Origin: CALGYY01 sp963678485
Lineage (GTDB): Bacteria; Bacteroidota; Bacteroidia; Bacteroidales; CAIWKO01
NCBI GenBank assembly: GCA_963678485.1
Contig: OY782882.1
Span: forward strand, 124,001 to 188,000
DNA length: 64,000 nt
Direction: 5' to 3'
In this document: positions 42,306-51,150 of the stretch, piece after piece
How the letters are laid out: every line of letters starts with the position of its first letter
Position numbering within the stretch: position 1 is the stretch's first letter
The notes under the pieces: generated by a model
Told to the model about the DNA's origin: nothing
Databases searched by the model: none
What the model saw: the letters and a program-made list of their open reading frames with translations, nothing else
Made by a program: the position numbers and the translations under genes

Positions 42306-45300
42306 ATGAGTTATTTAAGCGGAATAAGTACAATAAATCACCTGGGGGCACTGAGTTCGCAGGTCAGCAATACGATACAATCCAACTCGGATGTGATCCG
42401 CCGGGTGATGAAACAGGCAAAGCATCTTTCGGGCCTGGGTGATACCGGTTCCAAAGTCATAAGTTTTGATGAAGTGATCCGTCGTTACAACAAAGGAATC
42501 AGCACTGATGAAATCCGTGCCTGGGTCTGGTACAAACGCAGCCTGGGAATCCACATGAAAGGATGGGAGAAATACTTTATTAGTGGCGGTAACGTAGTAG
42601 AAAATGTCGTAACAAAACAAAATACCGTAATAAAGGACAACCATTTCCGGAACATTCGCTCCGTTGAAAATGGCGCTGTGCTTGGTAAGTACATCAAAAC
42701 ACATGATTACGCTGAAGGAGAAAGTTATTTCATTTACCGTTCTGATGATGGCCTTTATTACGTTCAGTCCAATCACTGCAAGCTGGTTAAGACTTCGGTG
42801 GCATCAAATCAAAAAGACCTGGACGGCCTGGTCCGCAACGGGGCATTGTTTTACCTGGGCGCTGAAGTGGTTCCTTTCCCTATCTATACCTATGGCAATA
42901 TGTACGACCGGGAATTGCAACTTGAAATAGACAAGGATACGATTCTTTCCCAGTGGGGACAGGATGTTTACGATAAGCACAAGCAGGCAATCGAAAAGGC
43001 TAAGCCACAACTTTTAACCGTCACCAACCCGGATGAGAAAGAACGTCCAATAATCACAGCTATTTCTGATTTTGCCGGTGATCCGGCCATTTTTACTATA
43101 TCGGAAGTCCGTGAGGAATACATGGACGTGGAAAAAGCTGATGAACTCAAAAAGATCAACGGCAGGGTAGAGCGCAAAAAAGACCGTGAAAAAATACACT
43201 TGCGTTTTGACGGGCAAAGCCGCTATACTTTGGAGCAGGTCTTCATCAAATGGCTTTTTACGCTCAATGCGGATTCAGACTTTGAAAAGTCCTCTGCTAT
43301 TGACATTGCGGACTACTACATTGCCAACCGTTCTTTGCGGGATGACAAAATGAGCAAAGAAGAAAAAGCTGAACTCAAGGCCAATGCCCGAATTGAAGGG
43401 GAACGGTTGTTTTCCCGTTTTCTGCATGAAGTTCTTACACCGGCTGATCAGGAGAAGCTCGACTACGCATGGAACCGCTTGTATAACGGGCAAAGTGACA
43501 TATCCTATCATAAAGTACCCATTGGCTTTGAATGCTCTGCAAAATTCAAAAGCGGGATTCTTCAGCTTACCGATATTCAGCGGGAAAGTATTGCCTTTAT
43601 GGAAGCGATGGGCAGCGGGATACTTGCGCTGGACGTGGGCGTGGGTAAGACAATGGCCAGTATTGCAACGCTGGCACACAACCTGTTTTGCGGAAAGTGC
43701 AAACGCCCGATTATAGTCGTTCCCAAACCCACTTATAAAAAGTGGATCAATGAAATTATTGGTTTTGAAGATAAAAAAACCGGTGAGTTTGTCTCCGGGG
43801 TTCTTTCGCATACTGGCATAACAGTAAATGACTGGTACAACCTGGGCACTGACGTGGTAAAACGCATCAATTTGAATAAGCCAGTACCGGAGAAATCCAT
43901 CACTGTATTGACTTACGAAGGGTTTAAACGACTTGGTTTCGGTCAGTCTGTTTCTGACGAACTGTTTACTGAACTGGTCAACGTACTGGGACAGTCCAGC
44001 GAAAAAAGCTCCAGGGACAAAGAAATCGAATACCAGAAATACCGTGAAATGATCGGCGTAGGATTGAAAGATACCGTGGCCGATGTTGACATTTTGGGCT
44101 TTGATTACGTTGTAATAGATGAAGCCCACCGCTGCAAAAATGTGTTTTCCAATGTCAAGGCCGATGAAGATGGTAACAAACGCTACAACATACAGTCCGC
44201 AACCAGCGAGACCGGACAGAAGGCTTTCCTGATCCTGAACTACATCCAGCGCAAGTTTGGCCGGAATACTCAATTATTGACCGCTACGCCCTTTTCCAAC
44301 TCTCCCCTGGAGATATACTCCATGCTTTCGCTGGTAGCTTATGAAAGCCTTTATAAGAATGGCATCTATAACATTGACACTTTCTTTGACCTGTTTGTAT
44401 TGCCTACCGTTGAGTGGACAGCCAACTACAAAGAAGAGATCGTCGAAAAGGAAGTCATAAAGAGCTTCACCAACCGCCGCATCCTGCAAAAACTAATCTA
44501 TAACCATATCCTTTACCGCACCGGAGAGGAAGCCGGAGTAAAGCGCCCTAAAAAGATCAACCTGCCGATGATCTATGACAGTATCAACGGCAAAAACATC
44601 CGGCTAAGCCAGGACAAACAAATCCTGACCTACATCAACATGACCGAAAAGCAGCGAATCAACCAGAACAAAATTGTAGAGCTGGCCAAAAGCTCCACAA
44701 AGGGGAAGCTCGATATGGGCAATTTGTTCCGGGCCCTGGCGTATTCGCTTGACAATGCACTCTCACCCTTTATTTTGAATGGCCACCCGGAGGATTACAA
44801 GGAATTTGTGGAAGAAAGCCCGAAGATCCGCTACGTTATGGAATGCATCCGTTCTGTAAAAAAGTGGCATGAAACCAATGCAGACGATTGTTCCGGGCAA
44901 GTGATCTACATGAACCGTGGCAAACAGTATTTCCCGCTGATTAAACAGTACCTGGAACAGGAAATCGGTTATAAGCGGGGTGTGATGTTCGATAAGACCA
45001 AAGTGGATGAAGTGGAGATTATCAGCTCTGAAATTGCTGATAACCGTAAGGAAATTATCAAGGAAGCATTTTTGGAAGGTGTTGTAAAGATCATCATAGG
45101 AACGGCCACCATCCGTGAAGGCATTGACCTGCAAAAGCGGGGAACCGTAATTTATAACTGTTACCCTGAATGGAACCCGACCGATCTCAGACAACTCGAA
45201 GGCCGCATCTGGAGGCAGGGTAACCGCTTTGCATACGTGCGGATCGTTATGCCGCTTATCCAGGACAGCATGGACGTATTTGTTTTTCAGAAGCTGGAAG

Positions 45301-46220
45301 AAAAGACCAGCCGTATCAATGATATATGGTTTAAAGGAGACCGAGGCAACGTGCTTGACCTGGAAAGTCTGAACCCGGAGGAAATCAAACTGGCGCTGAT
45401 CACCGACGTGGACCGCCTGGTAAGGATGTTCTTTGACCAGGAAAAGGAACAGCTTAACCGTGAGTTCTCAAAGATCAACAGGGCGATTGAAATGGTTCAG
45501 GAAATTAAGGACGATATCGAACAATACACTCGTTATCGTGGGGAATCCCTGGAAGCAATCCGCAAATTCCTCGCTGATCTCAACGAATCTGAATGGTTTG
45601 AAGCTGAGAATAAAGCCGCTGAGCCAGAAGAGGAAAACTCTACTAAGGGCAAGGGATACAAGAAGGCCAAAGAACTCAAAGATGAGATTGAGACCATGCT
45701 AGCCAATAGCGCAATGGAAGACAAGGACATTATTGCCGTTGCCCGAAGGATAGAAAATAGTTACTCGACACTGGGAGTCTATTTCGGCAGTAAGTGGTAT
45801 GTGAGTTATTTCAAAGAGTACGTTTCAAAGGTTCGCAAAACAGAAAAGACCATACTCAAACCTAAAGGTTTTACCATTGAAAGCGACCTTTCAACAGTTC
45901 TGGAAACTTACAACCTGGATAATGAAGTCATCCAGAAAAAAGCAGAGCTATACAAAAACGACAACAATTCTGAACGCTGGGGATCACTCCGCAAAGAGAT
46001 TGAAGAAAAGAAATCTGCACTTCAGGTTGAAGGCCGCACGGCCAACGACAGGGCCGGAGAATTTGCAAGACTCAATTACTTGCTTGCTTATAAAGCTGAA
46101 GACATTCAAAGCTCTGAACCCCGGATGTTACCTTCATCTGAAAGCCGGAGCATTGATATGGATGACCTGGAACTGGAAGCCCTGGCTCTGGAAGTGGAAC
46201 TCGAATTATTAAGCATATAA
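42306..46220 (+). CDS. very large SF2/SNF2-like helicase
   Basis: This 1304-residue protein is the largest in the window. Helicase motif I (Walker A) lies near residue 437 in GILALDVGVGKTMASIAT, motif II (DEAH) near 603 in VIDEAHRCKN, motif III-like LTATPFSNSPLEIYS, and the C-terminal helicase lobe around 925-965 with IIGTATIREGIDLQKRG and LEGRIWRQGNRFAYV. Long regions of unknown fold flank the motor: an N-terminal 400 residues and a C-terminal coiled part. The start contains LSGISTINHLGAL and LSGLGDTG. It ends with the tail LELEALALEVELELL shared with its upstream neighbour. A role in genome replication, packaging or transcription of the element is inferred. Confidence 0.8.
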   Translation: MSYLSGISTINHLGALSSQVSNTIQSNSDVIRRVMKQAKHLSGLGDTGSKVISFDEVIRRYNKGISTDEIRAWVWYKRSLGIHMKGWEKYFISGGNVVENVVTKQNTVIKDNHFRNIRSVENGAVLGKYIKTHDYAEGESYFIYRSDDGLYYVQSNHCKLVKTSVASNQKDLDGLVRNGALFYLGAEVVPFPIYTYGNMYDRELQLEIDKDTILSQWGQDVYDKHKQAIEKAKPQLLTVTNPDEKERPIITAISDFAGDPAIFTISEVREEYMDVEKADELKKINGRVERKKDREKIHLRFDGQSRYTLEQVFIKWLFTLNADSDFEKSSAIDIADYYIANRSLRDDKMSKEEKAELKANARIEGERLFSRFLHEVLTPADQEKLDYAWNRLYNGQSDISYHKVPIGFECSAKFKSGILQLTDIQRESIAFMEAMGSGILALDVGVGKTMASIATLAHNLFCGKCKRPIIVVPKPTYKKWINEIIGFEDKKTGEFVSGVLSHTGITVNDWYNLGTDVVKRINLNKPVPEKSITVLTYEGFKRLGFGQSVSDELFTELVNVLGQSSEKSSRDKEIEYQKYREMIGVGLKDTVADVDILGFDYVVIDEAHRCKNVFSNVKADEDGNKRYNIQSATSETGQKAFLILNYIQRKFGRNTQLLTATPFSNSPLEIYSMLSLVAYESLYKNGIYNIDTFFDLFVLPTVEWTANYKEEIVEKEVIKSFTNRRILQKLIYNHILYRTGEEAGVKRPKKINLPMIYDSINGKNIRLSQDKQILTYINMTEKQRINQNKIVELAKSSTKGKLDMGNLFRALAYSLDNALSPFILNGHPEDYKEFVEESPKIRYVMECIRSVKKWHETNADDCSGQVIYMNRGKQYFPLIKQYLEQEIGYKRGVMFDKTKVDEVEIISSEIADNRKEIIKEAFLEGVVKIIIGTATIREGIDLQKRGTVIYNCYPEWNPTDLRQLEGRIWRQGNRFAYVRIVMPLIQDSMDVFVFQKLEEKTSRINDIWFKGDRGNVLDLESLNPEEIKLALITDVDRLVRMFFDQEKEQLNREFSKINRAIEMVQEIKDDIEQYTRYRGESLEAIRKFLADLNESEWFEAENKAAEPEEENSTKGKGYKKAKELKDEIETMLANSAMEDKDIIAVARRIENSYSTLGVYFGSKWYVSYFKEYVSKVRKTEKTILKPKGFTIESDLSTVLETYNLDNEVIQKKAELYKNDNNSERWGSLRKEIEEKKSALQVEGRTANDRAGEFARLNYLLAYKAEDIQSSEPRMLPSSESRSIDMDDLELEALALEVELELLSI

Positions 46221-46238
46221 TCTTAAAAACAACACGAT

Positions 46239-47753
46239 ATGATTACCAAAGACAACTATTTTGATGTGACCGGCAGTATTGACTTCAATTCTTTGCCGGA
46301 AGCACTCCGCAACGGACATAAGCTGGTTCAGGGAGCAGCCCGGAACGACTGGTCAGCATATAACAGCAACGATAACATTTGCAGGGTTGTGAATGCTTAT
46401 TTTGAGAAACTGGATCAGTGGATGCAAAGCAATAAGTCAGCGAAAAGCGAAAATAAAAAAGCTGCAAAGCCCCGAACGCAGCCTAAGCCCCCAAAAAAGA
46501 CACCGGCCCCGAAAAAGAAGAAGGAACCCAAAGCTGAATCCAATGCTGAAGCTGTGGAGAAGGTTTCTTTGGAAGTCTCCTTCATCAAGCGTTACGTGGG
46601 TTTGCATGGCAAAACTAAAACCCAGGATGAAATCCTGCGTTTTCTGGATAGCCTGCAAAAGGCCATGCTTGAAAAGCGTATCCGCAAAACTTCGCCTTAT
46701 GCTGCCGAAATTGAGAATATCCAGGAGCAATTGATCAAATGTTATGAAAAGATGGGCGAAACCATTGAAGTAAAAATTGACAAAAAGACCCTGGATTGCT
46801 ATCAGGAAATTGCAGGTAGCCAGAAACCCATGCTCAGTGTGTCATACATCCGGCAATATATAAGCCTGCACGGTAAAAAGAACGTGAAAGACAAGGCCAA
46901 AATCCTCATGCAGCATATAAAAAAGGCCGCTGAAAAGCAGAAACTCAGCAAGGATGATCCTTACGCTACCCGCTTGGACAATATTTACCAGTCACTGAGC
47001 AAATACGTCAACGGTGATACTCAAACGCCCCAGATCAGCAAATCAGAACTGAACGGCATGATGGGAATCTTTTCATACATGGCCAACCGCAGTCGAAAAA
47101 AAAAAGTAGCACGTCACCTTCATAAAATTTACGAACTGGAGCGAGGAATGTCAGGAACAGATGATGAACCTGAAGATAGCGACATGCCGCTGGGAGATAG
47201 CTCGCAGGTTATCCCCAGCACGGAGCTTGCAGGAATGGAATTCGAAACTATCGGCTTGCAAGGGAAATACAGGGAATTGATCGGAGATCCTTGCGTTGGG
47301 TTCTCAGCAATGGTCTTTGGTCTTCCCAAATCGGGAAAATCAACACTCTGCCTGGACTTTGCCAAACACCTGGCAGAAAACCACGGTAAGGTTCTATACT
47401 GCGCCATTGAGGAAAAGTTCGGATATACCCTGAAGGAGAAGTTGGAAAGGCTTAAAGCCGAGCATCCGAAGCTATATGTAGCTGAAAGCATCCCTGAGAA
47501 TCTATCCGATTACAACTTCGTTTTTATTGACAGCGTTTCCAGGGCCCAACTTAGCATAGACGACTTAAACCGGCTCCGCCGGGATAACCCGGGCGTAGCA
47601 TTCATTTTCATCTTTCATTCCACAAAGAACGGCCAGTTCAGGGGACAGAACCAGTTTGCACATGATGTGGATGTGATTATTGAGGTGAAGGATGGAATTG
47701 CAAAAGCGAATGGACGATTTTCACCAGGGGGCCAAATTAAATTATCAAGTTAG
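46239..47753 (+). CDS. RadA/RecA-like P-loop ATPase with duplicated N-terminal domain
   Basis: This 504-residue protein has a basic linker (KAAKPRTQPKPPKKTP) after the first 70 residues, two tandem copies of a roughly 75-residue domain (one SFIKRYVGLHGKTKTQDEI, the second SYIRQYISLHGKKNVKDKA), and a C-terminal RecA-like ATPase with Walker A near residue 360 (GLPKSGKSTL), then VLYCAIEEKFG and a Walker B-like NFVFIDSVSRA. The ATPase part recalls RadA/DnaB-type motors rather than HerA/FtsK packaging ATPases. It is the last gene of the module. It may act in replication or recombination; a packaging motor role cannot be excluded. Confidence 0.7.
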   Translation: MITKDNYFDVTGSIDFNSLPEALRNGHKLVQGAARNDWSAYNSNDNICRVVNAYFEKLDQWMQSNKSAKSENKKAAKPRTQPKPPKKTPAPKKKKEPKAESNAEAVEKVSLEVSFIKRYVGLHGKTKTQDEILRFLDSLQKAMLEKRIRKTSPYAAEIENIQEQLIKCYEKMGETIEVKIDKKTLDCYQEIAGSQKPMLSVSYIRQYISLHGKKNVKDKAKILMQHIKKAAEKQKLSKDDPYATRLDNIYQSLSKYVNGDTQTPQISKSELNGMMGIFSYMANRSRKKKVARHLHKIYELERGMSGTDDEPEDSDMPLGDSSQVIPSTELAGMEFETIGLQGKYRELIGDPCVGFSAMVFGLPKSGKSTLCLDFAKHLAENHGKVLYCAIEEKFGYTLKEKLERLKAEHPKLYVAESIPENLSDYNFVFIDSVSRAQLSIDDLNRLRRDNPGVAFIFIFHSTKNGQFRGQNQFAHDVDVIIEVKDGIAKANGRFSPGGQIKLSS

Positions 47754-47803
47754 GATGTAGTACATTATTGAAGATTTTATGTGCCCATTACTTATTGGGA
47801 AAC

Positions 47804-48547
47804 TTATATTTTGTACAGATATTCTTCACATCCGGCTTCCTCAATAATTCTTATCCATCGTTTTTCAGCAGTCCAATACTTATCTCCAGGTCTTACATAA
47901 CCCAAGATTGCTAAATCGAACCAGTCATTTGGTTGTATTTTCATGCTACTTAACTCAATGGTTTTAAAGAAATGATCAACAGTCTTAACTATCAATTCAA
48001 TCTGGTCATAAGAAACACCATTCATCGAACATTTACCATCAGTAGCAACTTGGACACAAAAGTTTAGAAAATCTGCGGTCAACTTATGGGTATCTTGAGA
48101 CCGATGAACTTTTTTATTTTCAATTTTTGGTCTAATACTTTCAGCACGATCATTGAATTCCTTAGAAGCTTCTTCGAAGTGCGAACGCCGGTCTTGAATC
48201 CATTTAAAGAATTCATCTTTTTTATTTGCTTCAATTTCAGCTCCCTTTGCAAAATCAGATGTAAATTGCAAGTATGATCCCATTTCCTTAACAGGATCGT
48301 ACTTATATTCGTTAGTCAATTGAGCTATCGAGACAAAAGGTGGTTCATAGATTACTTGTTCTTTAAAATGAAACATCCTTTGTATTGCCGATCTTGCAAT
48401 TTCTGTCTTTTCAATTAGGTTTTCTGATTTGCATATTTCGATGATATTAATATAATTTGGACACACAGGTTCGCCTTTAACTTTTTCAAATAATTCTTTA
48501 TCCTGACCAAGGTAATACCAAATATTTGTGTCTGTAATTATTCGCAT
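47804..48547 (-). CDS. PIN-like nuclease domain protein
   Basis: This 247-residue protein starts MRIITDTNIWYYLGQDKE, with Asp6 as the first acidic residue of a PIN domain, followed by an acidic residue in NIIEICKSE (Glu37) and a late DWFDLAILGYVRPGDKYW cluster with two Asp. PIN domains are metal-dependent RNases. There is no antitoxin-like neighbour. It is last in a four-gene cassette with HEPN-, SIR2- and TIR-like genes and could be the RNA-cutting end effector. The gap of 50 bases to the convergent ATPase gene has only a weak hairpin. The call is by motif. Confidence 0.65.
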   Translation of the reverse strand: MRIITDTNIWYYLGQDKELFEKVKGEPVCPNYINIIEICKSENLIEKTEIARSAIQRMFHFKEQVIYEPPFVSIAQLTNEYKYDPVKEMGSYLQFTSDFAKGAEIEANKKDEFFKWIQDRRSHFEEASKEFNDRAESIRPKIENKKVHRSQDTHKLTADFLNFCVQVATDGKCSMNGVSYDQIELIVKTVDHFFKTIELSSMKIQPNDWFDLAILGYVRPGDKYWTAEKRWIRIIEEAGCEEYLYKI

Positions 48548-48593
48548 AGTGTATATGTATAAATGATGTCAGCTGGAGTAAAAATGAAACATT

Positions 48594-49715
48594 TTATTTC
48601 TGCTTTGCATACCAGTCGGGGTCTTTCCCAAATTCTCTGCCTGTTTTTGTAATTTCAATTTTAATCTTCTGTTCCTCCTCAGTTATTATGGGGGAATATA
48701 TTAATTGCATTTCTACCATGATATTAATATTCTGCATAATCCAATTCATCAATGCTTGAGAATCCTCATCTGTACTAATTGGGATGTTTAATATTACCTT
48801 TTTAGCTGGGGCATCAAGTACTTTTAAGAAAACCGAAAAGTCAAGAATATAAGTGCCATAATCTTCGAATTCAAATGTTATCGTTGAATCTGAAAGTTTT
48901 TCCGGTATTTCAGAATATTCAAGAAAATCTGGTTTTATGGTATTTACAAATTGCTGAACAGCCTGGACGAGTTTATCCAGATCTACATGAATTACTTTAC
49001 TAAAAACTCTTTCAAAATATCTTGAATTTCCATCAACACTTGATTTTAAGTGTATAATATCATTCCTGATATTGTTCAATTCCCTTAGTTTATCGTATAT
49101 ATTTTTTGATGTTTTCTTAAATTCAATTTTCGTGATTTGGGGCACAAGTATTGACACTTTTTCTATAAACGGTACTTCTCTTTCGGTTTGCTTTTTTGTG
49201 TAATCAATTATTTTTTTAACATAGCCTGCTTCCCCTTTTACCTTTACTGTTCTTTTGTAAATATAATTATCAGGCGTTATATAATTGATAAACGCCTCTA
49301 CTGTTGAATGAAGGAATATTATTGAGTTGATTTTATATTGGAGATGAGAGTTGTATAGGTCTTGATTGACAAAGGATAAGTAAGTATTAGGTCTGTTTTG
49401 TAATGTTATGTTGTAATAGGTTTGTCTTGAAAATTCAAAATTGGCGTGTGCTAATGAAAAGTATAATTGTATAGGATCAGGAAATTTTGCGCCATACATC
49501 CTATCCCCTTTAATAACAGGAATCATTGTGAAAAGTTCATTTGTCTTTGGATAGACAAATCCTAAAATCATATCATTATCACTCTTCCTCTTTTTTATAA
49601 GATTTTTCAGTGCACCTTTTGATTCAGATTCAGGAAACGTCTGCTTTTTGACTGACTCCACTGCTTCTTGTGTCATTTTAAAAACACCGAACGGTTTTAT
49701 TTTAACGGTTTTCAC
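48594..49715 (-). CDS. HEPN-like protein in the SIR2 cassette
   Basis: This 373-residue protein contains LRELNNIRNDIIHLKSS near residue 215, a match to the Rx4H signature of HEPN nucleases, in a helical region that follows a beta/alpha N-terminal part. No membrane segment or signal is seen. The gene overlaps the end of the SIR2-like gene by 14 bases. HEPN proteins next to SIR2 or TIR enzymes are a recurrent theme in bacterial defence. The N-terminal 130 residues are unfamiliar. Confidence 0.55.
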   Translation of the reverse strand: MKTVKIKPFGVFKMTQEAVESVKKQTFPESESKGALKNLIKKRKSDNDMILGFVYPKTNELFTMIPVIKGDRMYGAKFPDPIQLYFSLAHANFEFSRQTYYNITLQNRPNTYLSFVNQDLYNSHLQYKINSIIFLHSTVEAFINYITPDNYIYKRTVKVKGEAGYVKKIIDYTKKQTEREVPFIEKVSILVPQITKIEFKKTSKNIYDKLRELNNIRNDIIHLKSSVDGNSRYFERVFSKVIHVDLDKLVQAVQQFVNTIKPDFLEYSEIPEKLSDSTITFEFEDYGTYILDFSVFLKVLDAPAKKVILNIPISTDEDSQALMNWIMQNINIMVEMQLIYSPIITEEEQKIKIEITKTGREFGKDPDWYAKQK

Positions 49716-51129
49716 GATTACTCAAATTTATTTCTGAGTCTATAACTTTTGCGAATTCAGCCAAACTTGGATATTTTATGATTTGAATTTCTGGATTCAA
49801 TACTTGAAGATTAGTATTTAATAGAACCTCATCTGGTTTTGGATTGACAATTATTAATCTTTTCAACCGCCTGGCTTCTTTCTCCAATAGCTTATTAAAA
49901 AATGCTTCGTTACCTTTCCAACCAATTAAAAAAAGGTCTTCAATGCCATTTAATCGATTCCTTAAAGAAAGCGAATGATGGTATGGCATTAGAAACTCAT
50001 CTTTATCCCGATAGGGAATTAGCAGAGAGGGAAAATAATTATTCGAATCACTTTTAATTACCTCTACTCGATTTCTATTTGGCGAAAATTTATTTCTACG
50101 TTTGTTAATATCACTGTCTATGCCCCAACTACGCCCCAAAACCATTTCGTTATAATTGCCTATAAGATCATAGTAAATCTCGTCAAAAGTTATTTGATTA
50201 TCATATAAATACTCATGTAAACTCCTATTGGTTTTATCGAATATCTCTGGCTTAAATCTCCACCCCCAATTGCAGGAACCATGAGGTTTATATAACTCAA
50301 ATGGTTTGCTTTTTGTTTCAAGATAATCATCGAGTTGATTGAATTCTTTTCCAAAGTATTGAGTTAGAAAGGTGTCTAAAATTGTGTCATAATTAAAAGA
50401 CACAAGTGCGATTTTCCTATTCTCTTGTTGAGATAGTATCTTTTGCAATTTATCAGCAAGAAATGCAAGTAGATTGTCTTCAAAAAATGAATTTGTCATA
50501 TCTGAAGAAACTGCACAAAACAAATCATGCAAATAGTACAGAATGCTGATATGACGTGCAATTATTCCAGGATTGTAGGCATCCCGAAATAATAACCATT
50601 CGCTTTCATAAAAACCCTCAACATCATCTTTGGCTTGTTTTACTCCAGGAAGCGACAGTCGCGCCCCTCGGTACTTTTTGTAAAAGGGCTCAAATTTCTT
50701 ATTGAATAGCTCATTCCCTAAAGGCGGAGAATAGGGGTGAGCTTGAAAACTATCCCAAACTGAATCACTTACACAATAGGAACTCGCCCCAGCTCCAAAC
50801 ACAAACATTTGCCTAATCTGATCACCTTCAAATCCATAATCAGGTATATCAGAATTATCTCCTATCTGGATATTCCCGTCAAGAATTTTAGTAATTATTC
50901 GAATATCTCGTATTTCCCATCCTAGATCGTTAAGCTGTTCGATAGTGGCATTCCCGTCCAGTTTATTCCATTCATGGATATTGATTTTGGGGACAATGAA
51001 AATCCGATCTGGAAATTTGTGGTGATCAAAAATTACACCATGATAGATGTCTCCAAAATATGTTACAAAGTAGCCAGGATAATTTGAAAATTGCATTATT
51101 TCAGAAGGTAATCTTAAAAACATGCTCAT
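49702..51129 (-). CDS. SIR2-like domain protein
   Basis: This 475-residue protein has a SIR2-family nucleotide fold: MFVFGAGASSYCVS with G112-A-G-A-S116, LVSFNYDTILD near residue 247, LYKPHGSCNWGW near 284, and LIGWKGNEAFF and IVNPKP near the C-terminus. Bacterial SIR2-like defence proteins are often NADases that drain NAD+ on infection. The first 110 residues are a separate domain with no recognised family. It lies between a TIR-like and a HEPN-like gene on the same strand. Catalytic activity is inferred from the motif set. Confidence 0.82.
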   Translation of the reverse strand: MSMFLRLPSEIMQFSNYPGYFVTYFGDIYHGVIFDHHKFPDRIFIVPKINIHEWNKLDGNATIEQLNDLGWEIRDIRIITKILDGNIQIGDNSDIPDYGFEGDQIRQMFVFGAGASSYCVSDSVWDSFQAHPYSPPLGNELFNKKFEPFYKKYRGARLSLPGVKQAKDDVEGFYESEWLLFRDAYNPGIIARHISILYYLHDLFCAVSSDMTNSFFEDNLLAFLADKLQKILSQQENRKIALVSFNYDTILDTFLTQYFGKEFNQLDDYLETKSKPFELYKPHGSCNWGWRFKPEIFDKTNRSLHEYLYDNQITFDEIYYDLIGNYNEMVLGRSWGIDSDINKRRNKFSPNRNRVEVIKSDSNNYFPSLLIPYRDKDEFLMPYHHSLSLRNRLNGIEDLFLIGWKGNEAFFNKLLEKEARRLKRLIIVNPKPDEVLLNTNLQVLNPEIQIIKYPSLAEFAKVIDSEINLSNRENR

Positions 51130-51150
51130 TGGAACGGGTTTAATTTTTTT

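Larger units (their letters stand above)
25199..47753 (+). mobile_element. tRNA-Ser-associated integrated element with virus-like module (right end not found)
   Basis: The element starts at the tRNA 3' end with a tyrosine recombinase and a small HTH gene, then a minus-strand cargo block (26969-29751) and 21 codirectional plus-strand genes (30007-47753). The plus-strand module is by eye richer in GC than the flanks and has mostly 1-8 base overlaps or short gaps. It combines virion-like, lysis-like and replication-like genes but no tail, terminase or conjugation genes. I saw no second copy of the tRNA 3' end in the window, so the right boundary is given only as the end of the virus-like module; the defence genes after 47804 may also belong to the element. 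Confidence 0.7.

Noticed and set aside
25199..47753. Conjugative element (ICE) or tailed prophage
   Set aside because: I saw no relaxase, TraG/VirD4, VirB4, terminase, portal, tape-measure or tail gene, so neither class fits.
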